This document shows, in pieces, positions 9,125 to 17,004 of a DNA stretch of 64,000 bases; within the stretch, counting starts at the first letter, position 1; each line of letters starts with the position of its first letter. Made by a program: the position numbers and the translations under genes. Under the pieces are notes generated by a model that saw only the letters and a program-made list of their open reading frames with translations, made no database searches and had not been told where the DNA came from. This stretch comes from Mycolicibacter arupensis (GTDB lineage Bacteria > Actinomycetota > Actinomycetes > Mycobacteriales > Mycobacteriaceae): the NCBI RefSeq assembly GCF_002086515.1, contig NZ_MVHH01000015.1:1-64000 (forward strand), written 5' to 3'.

Positions 9125-9444
9125 GCGTGCGCGCCCATCTCCATCAGGTACACCCCCGCGCCGATCAGCACCACGCCACCGGCCATCACCGGCGTGAACG
9201 GGTCGTCGAAAAAGAACCGGGCCAGCAGCGCGGTCAACGCCACTCCGACTCCCGACCAGACTCCGTAGGCCACCCCGACCGGAATCCCGCGCTTGAGCAC
9301 CATCGCCAGCAACACGAAGGACACCACATAGCCGACGGCCACCGGGATCACCCACTGCCACCGGCTGAATCCGTCGGAGGCGCGCATCGACAGCGTTCCG
9401 GCGACCTCGAAACCGATCGCGCCGAGCAGCAGGAGCCAGGCCAT
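9121..9444 (-). CDS. SMR-family multidrug/guanidinium exporter
   Basis: Protein of 107 residues with four predicted membrane helices. It starts MAWLLLLGAIGFEVAGTLSM, carrying the conserved membrane glutamate (E13) of the EmrE/QacE/SugE class. Also typical are GIPVGVAYGVWSGVGVALTA in helix 3 and GGVVLIGAGVYLM in helix 4. The start overlaps the echA21 stop as ATGA and its stop overlaps the thioesterase start. The substrate cannot be told from sequence. Its position within a lipid gene run is conserved by overlap but functionally unexplained. Confidence 0.88.
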   Translation of the reverse strand: MAWLLLLGAIGFEVAGTLSMRASDGFSRWQWVIPVAVGYVVSFVLLAMVLKRGIPVGVAYGVWSGVGVALTALLARFFFDDPFTPVMAGGVVLIGAGVYLMEMGAHA

Positions 9445-10268
9445 CACTCGCCGGTGAACTCGGGCTTGCGTTTGCCCATGATGGCGCCGATGCCCTCCAT
9501 CAGGTCTTTGGACGCCAAGAACGCCGAGTTCCACGCCGCCACATAGCGCAGGCTGGCCGCCACCCGGTCGGTGCGCTGCTCGTCCAAAACGTCCTTGACC
9601 CCGGCCACGGTCAGCGGCGGGTTGGCGGCGATCTCGGTCGCGGTGGCGTGTGCGGCGGCCAGGCAGGCATCGGCGTCGGCATAGACGTCGTTGACCAGGC
9701 CGATCTTCTCTGCCCGCGCGGCGTCGATGTCCTTGCCGGTCAGCGCGAGCTCACGCAGGTGACCGTCGGACAAAATCAGCGGAAGCCGGGCCAGGCTGCC
9801 CACATCGGCGACGATGGCGAGTTTGACCTCGCGCACGCTGAACTTGGCGTCCGCAGCGGCGTAGCGGATGTCGACCGCCGAGATCAGGTCGACCCCGCCG
9901 CCGATGCACCAGCCCTGGACCGCGGCGATGGTCGGGGTGCGGCAGTCGGCCACCGCGGTGATCGCACCCTGCATGCGCTGCAGCTCGCGGTGGAAGTCCG
10001 CCCGCGGCCGGGCCAGCGCCCCTTCGGCCAGCATCGGCGTCATGGTGCCGCCCATCGCGGCCAGATCCAGCCCGTAGCTGAAGTTCTTGCCGGAGCCGGT
10101 CAGCACGATCGCCCGCACGTCGCGGTCGGCGTCCAGCGCGGCGAAGACCTCCGGGAGTTCCGCCCAGAACGCCGGGCCCATCGCATTGCCCTTGCCCGGC
10201 CCGATCAGCGTGACCTGGGCGACGTGGTCTTTGATCTCGACGGTGACGGATTCATAGGTGTCGGCCAT
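9444..10268 (-). CDS. echA21: Enoyl-CoA hydratase/isomerase, EchA21-like
   Basis: Crotonase-fold protein of 274 residues. ATG at 10268 gives MADTYESVTVEIKDH; the longer open frame upstream is shadow sequence. The oxyanion-hole segments are visible: GKNFSYGLDLAAMG and TPTIAAVQGWCIGGGVDLIS. Acidic D in AVDIRYAAADAKFSVREVKL suggests a dienoyl-CoA isomerase-type or hydratase active site; which one is not decided. Acts in beta-oxidation. First of the echA21-SMR-tesB-lipE run, with a short divergent spacer to the TIGR03086 gene, as around Rv3774/Rv3773c. Confidence 0.87.
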   Translation of the reverse strand: MADTYESVTVEIKDHVAQVTLIGPGKGNAMGPAFWAELPEVFAALDADRDVRAIVLTGSGKNFSYGLDLAAMGGTMTPMLAEGALARPRADFHRELQRMQGAITAVADCRTPTIAAVQGWCIGGGVDLISAVDIRYAAADAKFSVREVKLAIVADVGSLARLPLILSDGHLRELALTGKDIDAARAEKIGLVNDVYADADACLAAAHATATEIAANPPLTVAGVKDVLDEQRTDRVAASLRYVAAWNSAFLASKDLMEGIGAIMGKRKPEFTGE

Positions 10269-10290
10269 ACCCAGACCGTAGCGTGGTCGC

Positions 10291-10866
10291 ATGCCCTCTG
10301 AGATGCGACCCAGCCCTGACGAGCCTCCCGCCGACGAGCTCGCCGCCGCCGAGGCCGGGTGGGCCGTACTCGAGCAGGTGCTCGGCGGCATCACCAGCGA
10401 CGAATGGTCTAACCAGACGCCGTGTTCAGAGTTCGACGTCGCACAGCTGACCGACCATCTGCTGCATTCCCTCACCGTGCTCGGTGGCGCGGCGGGCGCG
10501 CAGATTCCCCCGCGCGAGGCAGGCGATGCAGTGCTCCGGCAGGTCACCGCCGCGGCCCGGCCTGCCTTGGACGCGTGGCACAGCCGCGGCCTCGACGGTG
10601 CCGTCACGATCGGGCCGGCTGAGCTGCCGGCGCGGGTGGCGGCCGGGATCTTGTCGCTGGAGTTCCTGGTGCATGCGTGGGACTACGCGACGGCCACCGA
10701 TCGCGCCGTGAACGTGTCAGAGCCCCTGGCCGACTACGTGCACAGCCTGGCCCGCAGGATCATCACGCCGGAGGGCCGGGTGCGAGCGGGCTTCGATGAT
10801 CCGGTCGACGTCCCCGATTCGGCTTCGAGCCTGGACCGGCTCCTCGCCTTCACCGGCCGGTCATAG
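10291..10866 (+). CDS. TIGR03086-type DinB/MDMPI-fold metal-binding protein
   Basis: Protein of 191 residues of the mycothiol-dependent maleylpyruvate-isomerase-like fold. It carries the family pattern WSNQTPCSEFDVAQLTDHLLH at the N-terminus and SLEFLVHAWDYA further on, the histidines being candidate metal ligands. Family members often use or are thought to use mycothiol as a cofactor; the specific reaction is unknown. It lies divergent to echA21, as Rv3773c does to Rv3774, and 57 bases before the TerC gene, so it may share its promoter with TerC. Confidence 0.8.
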   Translation: MPSEMRPSPDEPPADELAAAEAGWAVLEQVLGGITSDEWSNQTPCSEFDVAQLTDHLLHSLTVLGGAAGAQIPPREAGDAVLRQVTAAARPALDAWHSRGLDGAVTIGPAELPARVAAGILSLEFLVHAWDYATATDRAVNVSEPLADYVHSLARRIITPEGRVRAGFDDPVDVPDSASSLDRLLAFTGRS

Positions 10867-10922
10867 CTTCGCAACCTGCGCGCCAACCGGGCGTCGTTCA
10901 CTTTCCGTAGCGTCGATGGGGC

Positions 10923-11876
10923 ATGAACGTTGCTGGGTGGGTCTGGGGGCTGACTATCGTCGGCCTCGTCGGGTTGCTGGCCTTCGACTTCGTCTTTCAC
11001 GTTCGCCAACCGCACGTTCCCACGCTCCGGGAGTCGGCGGTGTGGTCCGCAGGCTACGTCGGCGTCGCCATGCTCTTCGGCTTCGGGATGTTCGCCTTCG
11101 GCGGCGTGGATGCCGGTTCGGAGTATTTCGCCGGCTACATCACCGAGAAGGCGCTCTCCGTCGACAACCTGTTCGTCTTCCTGGTGATCATGGCCCGCTT
11201 CCGGGTGCCCGCCGCAGAACAACAGAAGGTCCTGCTGTTCGGGATCGTCTTGGCGTTGATCGCCCGGACCGGATTCATCTTTGTCGGCGTGGCGGTGATC
11301 AACACCTTCAGCTGGGCGTTCTATGTGCTGGGCCTGATCCTGCTGGTCAGTGCCGCCGGGATGCTGCGCTCAGGCAGTGACCAGCAGGCTCATGCCGGTG
11401 ACACCGCCGTCACCCGGCTGGCCCGCAAGGTCGCCCGCGGCCCGATGCTGGTGGTGATGCTCGCCATCGCCGGCACCGACGTGATTTTCGCGCTTGACTC
11501 GCTGCCGGCGATCTTCGGCCTCACCCGCGACACCTACACGGTGTTCACCGCCACGGCGTTCGCACTCCTGGGACTGCGCCAGCTCTATTTCCTGGTCGAC
11601 GGCCTGCTGGACCGGTTGGTCTACCTCTCGACCGGTCTGTTCCTGATACTGGCGTTCATCGGCACCAAGCTGGTGCTGCACGGCCTGCACGACAACAACC
11701 TGCCGTTCATCAACGACGGCAGGCCGGTCCCGGTGGTGGAGATCGGGACGGGATTGTCGCTGCTGGTGATCGTCGGAGTGCTCAGCATCACCGTGGTGGC
11801 CTCGTTGCTGAGCGGGCGCAGTCGAACCCAGAACGCCGCGGGCGATCCTCGGGACGAACTCGCGCTCCTTCCGTGA
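10923..11876 (+). CDS. TerC/Alx-family membrane protein
   Basis: Integral membrane protein of 317 residues with about nine helices. It carries the family motifs FAGYITEKALSVDNLFVF and AGTDVIFALDSLPAIFGL, whose acidic residues lie in membrane segments. TerC/Alx proteins are linked to manganese export, tellurite resistance and metallation of exported proteins. The linker between helices (residues about 155-165) is short. Only 57 bases separate it from the preceding gene, leaving no room for a yybP-ykoY riboswitch. Convergent with the next gene, with 4 bases between stops. Confidence 0.9.
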   Translation: MNVAGWVWGLTIVGLVGLLAFDFVFHVRQPHVPTLRESAVWSAGYVGVAMLFGFGMFAFGGVDAGSEYFAGYITEKALSVDNLFVFLVIMARFRVPAAEQQKVLLFGIVLALIARTGFIFVGVAVINTFSWAFYVLGLILLVSAAGMLRSGSDQQAHAGDTAVTRLARKVARGPMLVVMLAIAGTDVIFALDSLPAIFGLTRDTYTVFTATAFALLGLRQLYFLVDGLLDRLVYLSTGLFLILAFIGTKLVLHGLHDNNLPFINDGRPVPVVEIGTGLSLLVIVGVLSITVVASLLSGRSRTQNAAGDPRDELALLP

Positions 11877-11880
11877 GCGG

Positions 11881-12363
11881 TTAGACCCGCTCCAGGTAGA
11901 AGTAGAAGTAGCGCCCCACTCCGTCCTGGTAATCCAGGACTCCGCCCTTGCCGTTCATGATGCCCAGCACGGTGTTGTCGTCGATCCGCTTGAAGTGATC
12001 GTGGGTCGGCTGGCCGTCGTAGACCATGGTGGCCACCACTTCGCCGCGGAACTCCTCGGCCCACAGGCTTGCCTCGCCCTTGCCCAGCTTGACGTTGGAG
12101 AACTTGTTGCCGTCCTCGTCGAGGCATACCAGCGGTTGCACGTCGGTGACCGAGTTGAACGTTTTGCCGAACCAGCGGGCCTTCTCCAACAGGCCGTTCA
12201 TCTTGTGGCCGGTGACGAACTCCCCGCCACGCCACTCGCCGATCATCAGCTCCAGGGTGGCCGGCGGCAGCGCCGCCCAGAAGTCGTCGATCTCGGCGTC
12301 GGGGATCTGCCCGGTCCGCTCCTTCAGCGCGGCGAACGTCGCGCGGGCCTGGTCGTCATTCAT
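11881..12363 (-). CDS. GXWXG/DUF4334 domain protein
   Basis: Soluble protein of 160 residues. It has the GXWXG-type motif in LMIGEWRGGEFVTGH, then KARWFGKTFNSVTDVQPLVC and a C-terminal part LDYQDGVGRYFYFYLER. Proteins of this family are of unknown function and probably bind a small hydrophobic ligand. ATG at 12363 is preferred because AAAGGA sits about 10 bases before it; ATG at 12372 is the alternative. Followed on the other strand by TerC, convergent. Confidence 0.8.
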   Translation of the reverse strand: MNDDQARATFAALKERTGQIPDAEIDDFWAALPPATLELMIGEWRGGEFVTGHKMNGLLEKARWFGKTFNSVTDVQPLVCLDEDGNKFSNVKLGKGEASLWAEEFRGEVVATMVYDGQPTHDHFKRIDDNTVLGIMNGKGGVLDYQDGVGRYFYFYLERV

Positions 12364-12468
12364 GGGTGCCATTTCCTTTGGTGGTATCCGCCGAACGTGA
12401 AGTTAGCTTCACTATCGCTGGTCGAGCGTGCAGCTGGCGTCACGCTCGGCGGGGGAGTCGGAGAAGTC

Positions 12469-12882
12469 TCAGGCGGCCTTGTTCACGGCCCGCTTGAGGC
12501 CGAACAGCAGTCCGTGTGCCAGCACCGAGGCAACGGCGGGCAGACGGTTGTCGGCGCTGACGGTGTAGCTGATCTCGGTGCCGGCTCCGGTCGACCGCAG
12601 GGCCACGTTGCCGACGTAGTTGCGGAAGGGGACACCCGACACGCCGCGGTAGCTGAGCCGTTGTTCCGGCTCGAAAGCGATGATCTCCTCCACCAACGGG
12701 GCCATCCCGGGCACCGCCTGGATGCGGCGCTGGGCGCCGACGCCGTTGGGCTCGGGAGCGCCGGGCTGGATCACGGTGATCTTGAGTCCGGGGGCCCAGC
12801 CGGACATGCCCTCATAGTCCGACAGCACCGCCCACACCCGAGACGGGGATGCGGCGACGGTGGTGGTCGCGGTCGCGTGCAT
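12469..12882 (-). CDS. SRPBCC (polyketide-cyclase/START-like) protein
   Basis: Protein of 137 residues starting MHATATTTVAASPSRVWAVLSDYEGMSGWAPG, the classic SRPBCC opening. The helix-grip fold continues with VPGMAPLVEEIIAFEPEQRLSYRGVSG and ends in a long C-terminal helix. It binds a hydrophobic ligand; the ligand is unknown. Start at 12882 lies 11 bases after the hisC2 stop in the same direction, so the two are probably co-transcribed. Resembles the M. tuberculosis neighbourhood of hisC2. Confidence 0.82.
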   Translation of the reverse strand: MHATATTTVAASPSRVWAVLSDYEGMSGWAPGLKITVIQPGAPEPNGVGAQRRIQAVPGMAPLVEEIIAFEPEQRLSYRGVSGVPFRNYVGNVALRSTGAGTEISYTVSADNRLPAVASVLAHGLLFGLKRAVNKAA

Positions 12883-12893
12883 AGCTTTCCTCC

Positions 12894-13952
12894 TCAGCGG
12901 TACGTCTGTGCGAACCGTAACAGCGCGTCGTTCTCCTCCGGCGCGCCGATGGTCACCCGGACCCCGTCCTGCCCGTACGGGCGGACCACGATGCGGGCCG
13001 CCGCGGCGGCGGCCACGAAGTCGGCAGTGCGCTCCGCCAACGGCAGCCACACGAAGTTGGCCTGCGAATCCGGCAGCTCGAACCCGGCGTCGCGCAGCGC
13101 CGCCGAGACGCGGGTCCGCTCGGCCACCACGGCGTCGGTTCGGGCCAGCAGCTCATCGGCGGCGTCCAATGAGGCGATCCCGGCGGCCTGCGCCACGCTC
13201 GACACGGTGAACGGCACGTAGACCTTGCCCAGCTCGGTGATGATCTCGGGACTGGCCACGGCATATCCCAGTCGCAGGCCCGCCAGCCCGTAAGCCTTCG
13301 AAAATGTCCGCAGCACAACCACATTGGAGTGGCGTCGTACCAGTCCCAAACTGTCGGGCAGCAGTGGCTCGCGGATGTATTCGACGTACGCCTCATCGAT
13401 GGCGATCAGGATGTGCGATGGCACCGCAGCCACGAATCGGGCCAGGGCCTCGGGATCGACCACGGTGGAGGTCGGATTGTTCGGGTTGCAGACGAAGATC
13501 AGCCGGGTGCGGTCGGTGATGGCCGCCAGCATGGCGTCCAGGTCGTAGGTGTGCTCGCGCAGCGGCACCTGCACGGGCACGGCGCCGGCGGTACGCACCT
13601 GCAATGGGTAGATCTCGAAACTGCGCCAGCCGAACAGCACCTCGTCGCCGGTTCCACTGCTGATCTGGATCAGCTGCTGGCACAGGCTCACCGAACCGCA
13701 CCCCGCCGCCACATGCTGCGGGGTGAACCCGACATGTTCGGCCAACCGGGCACGCAGGGCGGCGTAACCGTTGTCCGGATAACGGTTGGTGGTGGACAGG
13801 GCGGCGTCGACGGCCTTGACCACGCTGGGCAACGGCGGGAACACCGTCTCGTTGCTGGCGAGTTTGATCGATCCCGGGACTGTCTTTCCCTCGACGTAGG
13901 CCGGCAGTGCGGCAATCTCTGGGCGCAGGCGGACGGTCACGGACCACAGCAT
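12894..13952 (-). CDS. hisC2: Aromatic / histidinol-phosphate aminotransferase
   Basis: Class-I/II PLP aminotransferase of 352 residues. The PLP lysine is K219 in RTFSKAYGLAGLRLGYA, D186 in AIDEAYVEY holds the pyridine nitrogen, and CNPNNPTST gives the conserved Asn. The opening VRLRPEIAALPAYVEGKTV matches the HisC2/Pat subgroup, which transaminates aromatic amino acids and was first annotated as histidinol-phosphate aminotransferase. No other his genes are nearby, favouring the aromatic role. Tyrosine/phenylalanine synthesis would link it with the tyrA gene at 27 kb. Confidence 0.9.
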   Translation of the reverse strand: MLWSVTVRLRPEIAALPAYVEGKTVPGSIKLASNETVFPPLPSVVKAVDAALSTTNRYPDNGYAALRARLAEHVGFTPQHVAAGCGSVSLCQQLIQISSGTGDEVLFGWRSFEIYPLQVRTAGAVPVQVPLREHTYDLDAMLAAITDRTRLIFVCNPNNPTSTVVDPEALARFVAAVPSHILIAIDEAYVEYIREPLLPDSLGLVRRHSNVVVLRTFSKAYGLAGLRLGYAVASPEIITELGKVYVPFTVSSVAQAAGIASLDAADELLARTDAVVAERTRVSAALRDAGFELPDSQANFVWLPLAERTADFVAAAAAARIVVRPYGQDGVRVTIGAPEENDALLRFAQTYR

Positions 13953-14027
13953 ATGTGGAGCGTGTGGGGGCTAGTGGCCCGCGGTTTCGGAACTGGGGCA
14001 GTGATCCGGTACCCTCAACGAGTTCGA

Positions 14028-14116
14028 GGAGGCGTGCCAGAGCGGCCGAATGGGACTCACTGCTAATGAGTTGTCCCCTTTACGGGGGACCGGAGGTTCA
14101 AATCCTCTCGCCTCCG
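14028..14116 (+). tRNA. tRNA-Ser (anticodon GCT)
   Basis: Acceptor GGAGGCG/CGCCTCC with G discriminator; CCA is not encoded (CAA follows). Anticodon stem ACTCA/TGAGT encloses CTGCTAA, anticodon GCT, reading AGC/AGU. Long serine-type variable arm with CCCC...GGGG pairing. Confidence 0.94.
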
Positions 14117-14153
14117 CAACGGCCGGGCTTGCTCGACCGACAACTGAAGACCG

Positions 14154-14226
14154 GCGCCCGTAGCTCAACGGATAGAGCATCTGACTACGGATCAGAAGGT
14201 TGGGGGTTCGAATCCCTTCGGGCGCA
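14154..14226 (+). tRNA. tRNA-Arg (anticodon ACG)
   Basis: Acceptor GCGCCCG/CGGGCGC with A discriminator, 73 bases. Anticodon stem TCTGA/TCAGA encloses CTACGGA, anticodon ACG. Its A34 is the substrate of TadA, encoded at 28524-28991 in this window. Confidence 0.95.
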
Positions 14227-14237
14227 CTGTGTGTTCA

Positions 14238-14269
14238 GCAAGAGCTCCGGCCACGGCCGGAGCTCTTGC
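14238..14269 (+). terminator. Strong hairpin after tRNA-Arg
   Basis: Perfect 15-base arms (14238-14252 and 14255-14269) around a 2-base loop. A terminator for the tRNA pair. Confidence 0.75.
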
Positions 14270-14303
14270 CATTTGCGAACCAGGAACCCCACCAACGGTG
14301 ACA

Positions 14304-14322
14304 TTAGGTTAGCCTTACCTAC
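14304..14322 (+). promoter_or_regulatory. Candidate IdeR iron box
   Basis: TTAGGTTAGCCTTACCTAC matches the mycobacterial IdeR consensus TTAGGTTAGSCTAACCTAA at about 17 of 19 positions, counting S at the centre. It lies 76 bases before the blaI-like start. A short ORF of 8 codons starts at 14334 between them, probably by chance. Confidence 0.6.
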
Positions 14323-14398
14323 AGTGAGTGGGATGGCGCGTTCGATCGGCCGTCCGTGATTCCGAGGACGGCAGTGAACGCCGCAGGAGGTAACCGCT

Positions 14399-14776
14399 AT
14401 GGCTGCGCGAGTTGGTTTGGGAGATCTCGAACGCACTGTCATGGAGTGTCTGTGGTCGGCGCCGGGTTCGTTGACCGTCCGCGAGGTGCACTCCTCGGTG
14501 TCCGCCAAGCGAAACCTCGCCTACACCACGATCATGACTGTGCTGCAACGGCTTGCGAAGAAGAACCTGGTGATTCAGCGCCGGGAGCATCGCGCGCACC
14601 GCTATGTGCCCAGGAGGGGCCGTGCCGAGCTGGTCGCCGAACTCATGTCTGATGCGCTCGATCAGGTCGCCGACTCCGGCGGTCGCGAGGCCGCGCTGGT
14701 CCATTTTGTCGAACGTGTCGGCGCTGACGAAGCCACCGCATTGCGGCGGGCTCTTGCCGAACTCAACGATGCCTGA
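14399..14776 (+). CDS. BlaI/MecI/CopY-family repressor
   Basis: Winged-helix regulator of 125 residues. The recognition region reads GLGDLERTVMECLWSAPGSLTVREVHSSV followed by NLAYTTIMTVLQRLAKKNLV, the family hallmark. The C-terminal helices that form the dimer and protease-sensitive part follow. The start has an excellent AGGAGGT. No blaR-type sensor protease, beta-lactamase or copper pump is adjacent. It is convergent with the membrane-protein operon, 31 bases apart. An IdeR-like box upstream suggests iron control. Targets unknown. Confidence 0.88.
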   Translation: MAARVGLGDLERTVMECLWSAPGSLTVREVHSSVSAKRNLAYTTIMTVLQRLAKKNLVIQRREHRAHRYVPRRGRAELVAELMSDALDQVADSGGREAALVHFVERVGADEATALRRALAELNDA

Positions 14777-14807
14777 CCGCGACCGTTGGGCCACCAGACG
14801 GCCGGAT

Positions 14808-15524
14808 TCAACTGTCGTCCGGCGCAAACCAGGCCTTCTTGGCCTGCCAGGAACGCGCCAGTCCATAGGCAACCACCGCCACCGACGCGCAGACGCAGGC
14901 CCAGATGGCGGGGCCGGCGTAACCGCCCACCCAGCTTGAGGCGACGGCGACCGCACAGGCCGTCACCCCGAAAGCCATCGACGTCGCGTACAGCGCGAGT
15001 GTGGTCCTGGCCCGCTGATCGTGGCGCAGCGCCACCATCAGCCGGCCGATGTACCCGGCCAGATAGAGCATCAGAGTTGCGGATGCCACCTCGACAACGG
15101 TCAGCCAACGGTTTCCGGCCAGGCCGGCGTACATGTCTGGTTCGTAGCCGCGTTTGGCATAGGCGAACGCCACCACGACTACCGCGACGCCAGCGCCCAC
15201 CGGCATCAGGAGATGGTTGCGCATGATCGGCCACACGTGCGCGGGATCGGCGAGGCGCACCAGCATGTGGTAGATGTTCCCGATCACCGCCGCGATCAGA
15301 CACATCCAACCGAGTACCTGCTGGACGTTCCACAGCCCCAGCAGGCTGTGCAGGGGCGGACCGAGTTCCGTGCCCGCCCACGGCGTCAGCAGCAGCAGTG
15401 CGCAACCCTGCAGCGCGATGGCTAGGGTGGCGCCGGCTTCCCAGCGCGACCGCCAGGTGTCGCGGCGAACCCACAGGCAATAGGTGACGATCGCCAGTGT
15501 GGTCACGATGAAAGACGCCGTCAT
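14808..15524 (-). CDS. Membrane protein of four-paralog array (P1)
   Basis: Protein of 238 residues with about seven predicted helices, one of four tandem paralogs. Shared elements: N-terminal LWVRRDTWRSRWEAG after the first helix, central LWNVQQVLGWMCLIAAVIGN and IYHMLVRLADPAHVWPIM, a basic loop LRHDQRARTTLALYA, and C-terminal ARSWQAKKAWFAPD. Function is not recognised. ATG at 15524 overlaps the stop of P2 as ATGA. Last gene of an operon that begins with an HTH regulator. The general plan resembles HTH plus multi-helix membrane protein pairs known in actinobacteria. Confidence 0.8.
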   Translation of the reverse strand: MTASFIVTTLAIVTYCLWVRRDTWRSRWEAGATLAIALQGCALLLLTPWAGTELGPPLHSLLGLWNVQQVLGWMCLIAAVIGNIYHMLVRLADPAHVWPIMRNHLLMPVGAGVAVVVVAFAYAKRGYEPDMYAGLAGNRWLTVVEVASATLMLYLAGYIGRLMVALRHDQRARTTLALYATSMAFGVTACAVAVASSWVGGYAGPAIWACVCASVAVVAYGLARSWQAKKAWFAPDDS

Positions 15525-16258
15525 GGCGCACCGCTTATCGACTCGCCACCGTCGGCGGTGAACCAGGCGGTCTTGGCCTGCCAGGATCGTGCGAGCCCGT
15601 AGGCGAAGGTTGCCACCGACAGGCACACGCACGCCCAGATCGTCGGTCCTACGTAGTGGCCGGTCCAGATCGAGAAGACGGCGGCCACGCATCCGGCCAC
15701 GGCGAAAACCATCGCCACCACATAGAGCTGCAGGGTGGTCCTAGCCCGGTGGTCGTGTCGCAGGGACAACAGCAACCGAGCGACGTACCCGCTCAGATAC
15801 AGCACGATCGCGGCGGCGGTCGCCTCGATGACGGTCACCCATGGATCGCCGGTGAGGCGGGCGAACAGGTCCGGTTCGAATCCGCGTTCGGCATTGATGA
15901 AGGCAACCAGGATGACGGTGAGACTCAGCCCCACCGGTGCCAACAGATGCCTGCGCATGATCGGCCACACGTGCGCGGGGTCGGTCAGGCGCACCAGCAT
16001 GTGGTAGATGTTCCCCAGCACTCCCGCCAGCAGGCACAGCCAACCGAGAATCTGCTGGGCGTTCCACAGCCCCAGGATGGTGTGCAGGGGTGGGCTCAGC
16101 TGGGTGGCCGCCCAGGGCGAGAGCAGCAGCAGGCCGAGGCCCTCCATCGCGATGGCAAAGGTGGCGCCTGCCTCCCACCGTGACCACCAGGTGTCACGGC
16201 GAACCCACAAGCAGTAGAGGACCATCACGAGGGTGGCCACGATGATCGCTGCGGTCAT
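15521..16258 (-). CDS. Membrane protein of four-paralog array (P2)
   Basis: Protein of 245 residues, the closest relative of P1. It has LWVRRDTWWSRWEAGATFAI, LWNAQQILGWLCLLAGVLGN, the same IYHMLVRLTDPAHVWPIMRR stretch, LRHDHRARTTLQLYV and ARSWQAKTAWFTADGG. About seven membrane helices, no known catalytic or transporter motif. The start overlaps the P3 stop by ATGA and the stop overlaps the P1 start, implying coupled synthesis in fixed ratio. P1 and P2 look like the most recent duplicates of the array. Confidence 0.8.
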   Translation of the reverse strand: MTAAIIVATLVMVLYCLWVRRDTWWSRWEAGATFAIAMEGLGLLLLSPWAATQLSPPLHTILGLWNAQQILGWLCLLAGVLGNIYHMLVRLTDPAHVWPIMRRHLLAPVGLSLTVILVAFINAERGFEPDLFARLTGDPWVTVIEATAAAIVLYLSGYVARLLLSLRHDHRARTTLQLYVVAMVFAVAGCVAAVFSIWTGHYVGPTIWACVCLSVATFAYGLARSWQAKTAWFTADGGESISGAP

Positions 16259-16995
16259 TGAGCGCCGACGGCCTTCTCGTTCCCGTTGGCGGTGAACCAG
16301 GCGCTCTTGGCCTGCCAGGATCGCGCGGACCCGTAAGCGAAGGTTCCCACCGCCAGACAGATGCAGAGCCAGATCCCGGGGCTGGCGTCGTCGCCGTCGA
16401 CCCAACTTGAGCCGACCACGATCAGGCATGCTGCGGTGACGAAAGCCATCGAGGTCAGGTACAGGTCAATTGTTCTTTTGGCCCGCGGATCGTGCCGCAG
16501 CACCAGCATGAGCCTGCCGGCATAGCCGCTGAGGTAGATCATCAGGACGCAACCCGCCAGTTGGTACAGCATCATCCAGCCATCGACGCTGGGGGCGGCG
16601 AAGACGTCAGGCTGATATTCCTGGTCGGAGTGCAGGTAAGCCGGCAGCATTATTGCCAAGCCCAGCCAGATGGGGAGCAGCAGCTGGCGGCGCATGATCA
16701 GCCGCACCTGAATGGCGTCGGCGAGCCGCAAGAGTAGGTGATAGATGTTTGCCGTCACAGCCGCGATCAGGCACAGGTGGCCGACCAGCTGTTGAACGTT
16801 CCATACCCTGAGGCCGCGGTGAAGCACCTGGCCGAACTCGACCCCAGCCCACGGCGACATCAGCAGCAGCGCGCAGGCCTCCAGTGCCAGGGCGAGGGTT
16901 GCGGCGCTCTCCCACCGGGTCCACCAAGTTTCGCGGCGGACCCAGAGGCTATAGGCGACGATCGCCAAGGTGGTGACAATGATTCCCGATATCAT
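16255..16995 (-). CDS. Membrane protein of four-paralog array (P3)
   Basis: Protein of 246 residues with about seven helices. Conserved blocks: LWVRRETWWTRWESAATLAL, VWNVQQLVGHLCLIAAVTAN, IYHLLLRLADAIQVRLIMRR, LRHDPRAKRTIDLYLTSMAF and ARSWQAKSAWFTANGNEKA. More diverged from P1 and P2. It starts 9 bases after the P4 stop, so it belongs to the same transcript. Function unknown. The outermost short basic loops and conserved Trp/His in VWNxQQ and NIYH could be contact or cofactor sites; that is inference. Confidence 0.8.
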   Translation of the reverse strand: MISGIIVTTLAIVAYSLWVRRETWWTRWESAATLALALEACALLLMSPWAGVEFGQVLHRGLRVWNVQQLVGHLCLIAAVTANIYHLLLRLADAIQVRLIMRRQLLLPIWLGLAIMLPAYLHSDQEYQPDVFAAPSVDGWMMLYQLAGCVLMIYLSGYAGRLMLVLRHDPRAKRTIDLYLTSMAFVTAACLIVVGSSWVDGDDASPGIWLCICLAVGTFAYGSARSWQAKSAWFTANGNEKAVGAQ

Positions 16996-17004
16996 CGAAC
17001 GCTC

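Noticed and set aside
10867..10922. yybP-ykoY manganese riboswitch before TerC
   Set aside because: The gap is only 56 bases, too short for the riboswitch, and no conserved loop is seen.
14334..14360. 8-codon upstream ORF between iron box and blaI-like gene as an attenuator
   Set aside because: No weak-codon run or alternate hairpin; may be chance, not listed as a gene.
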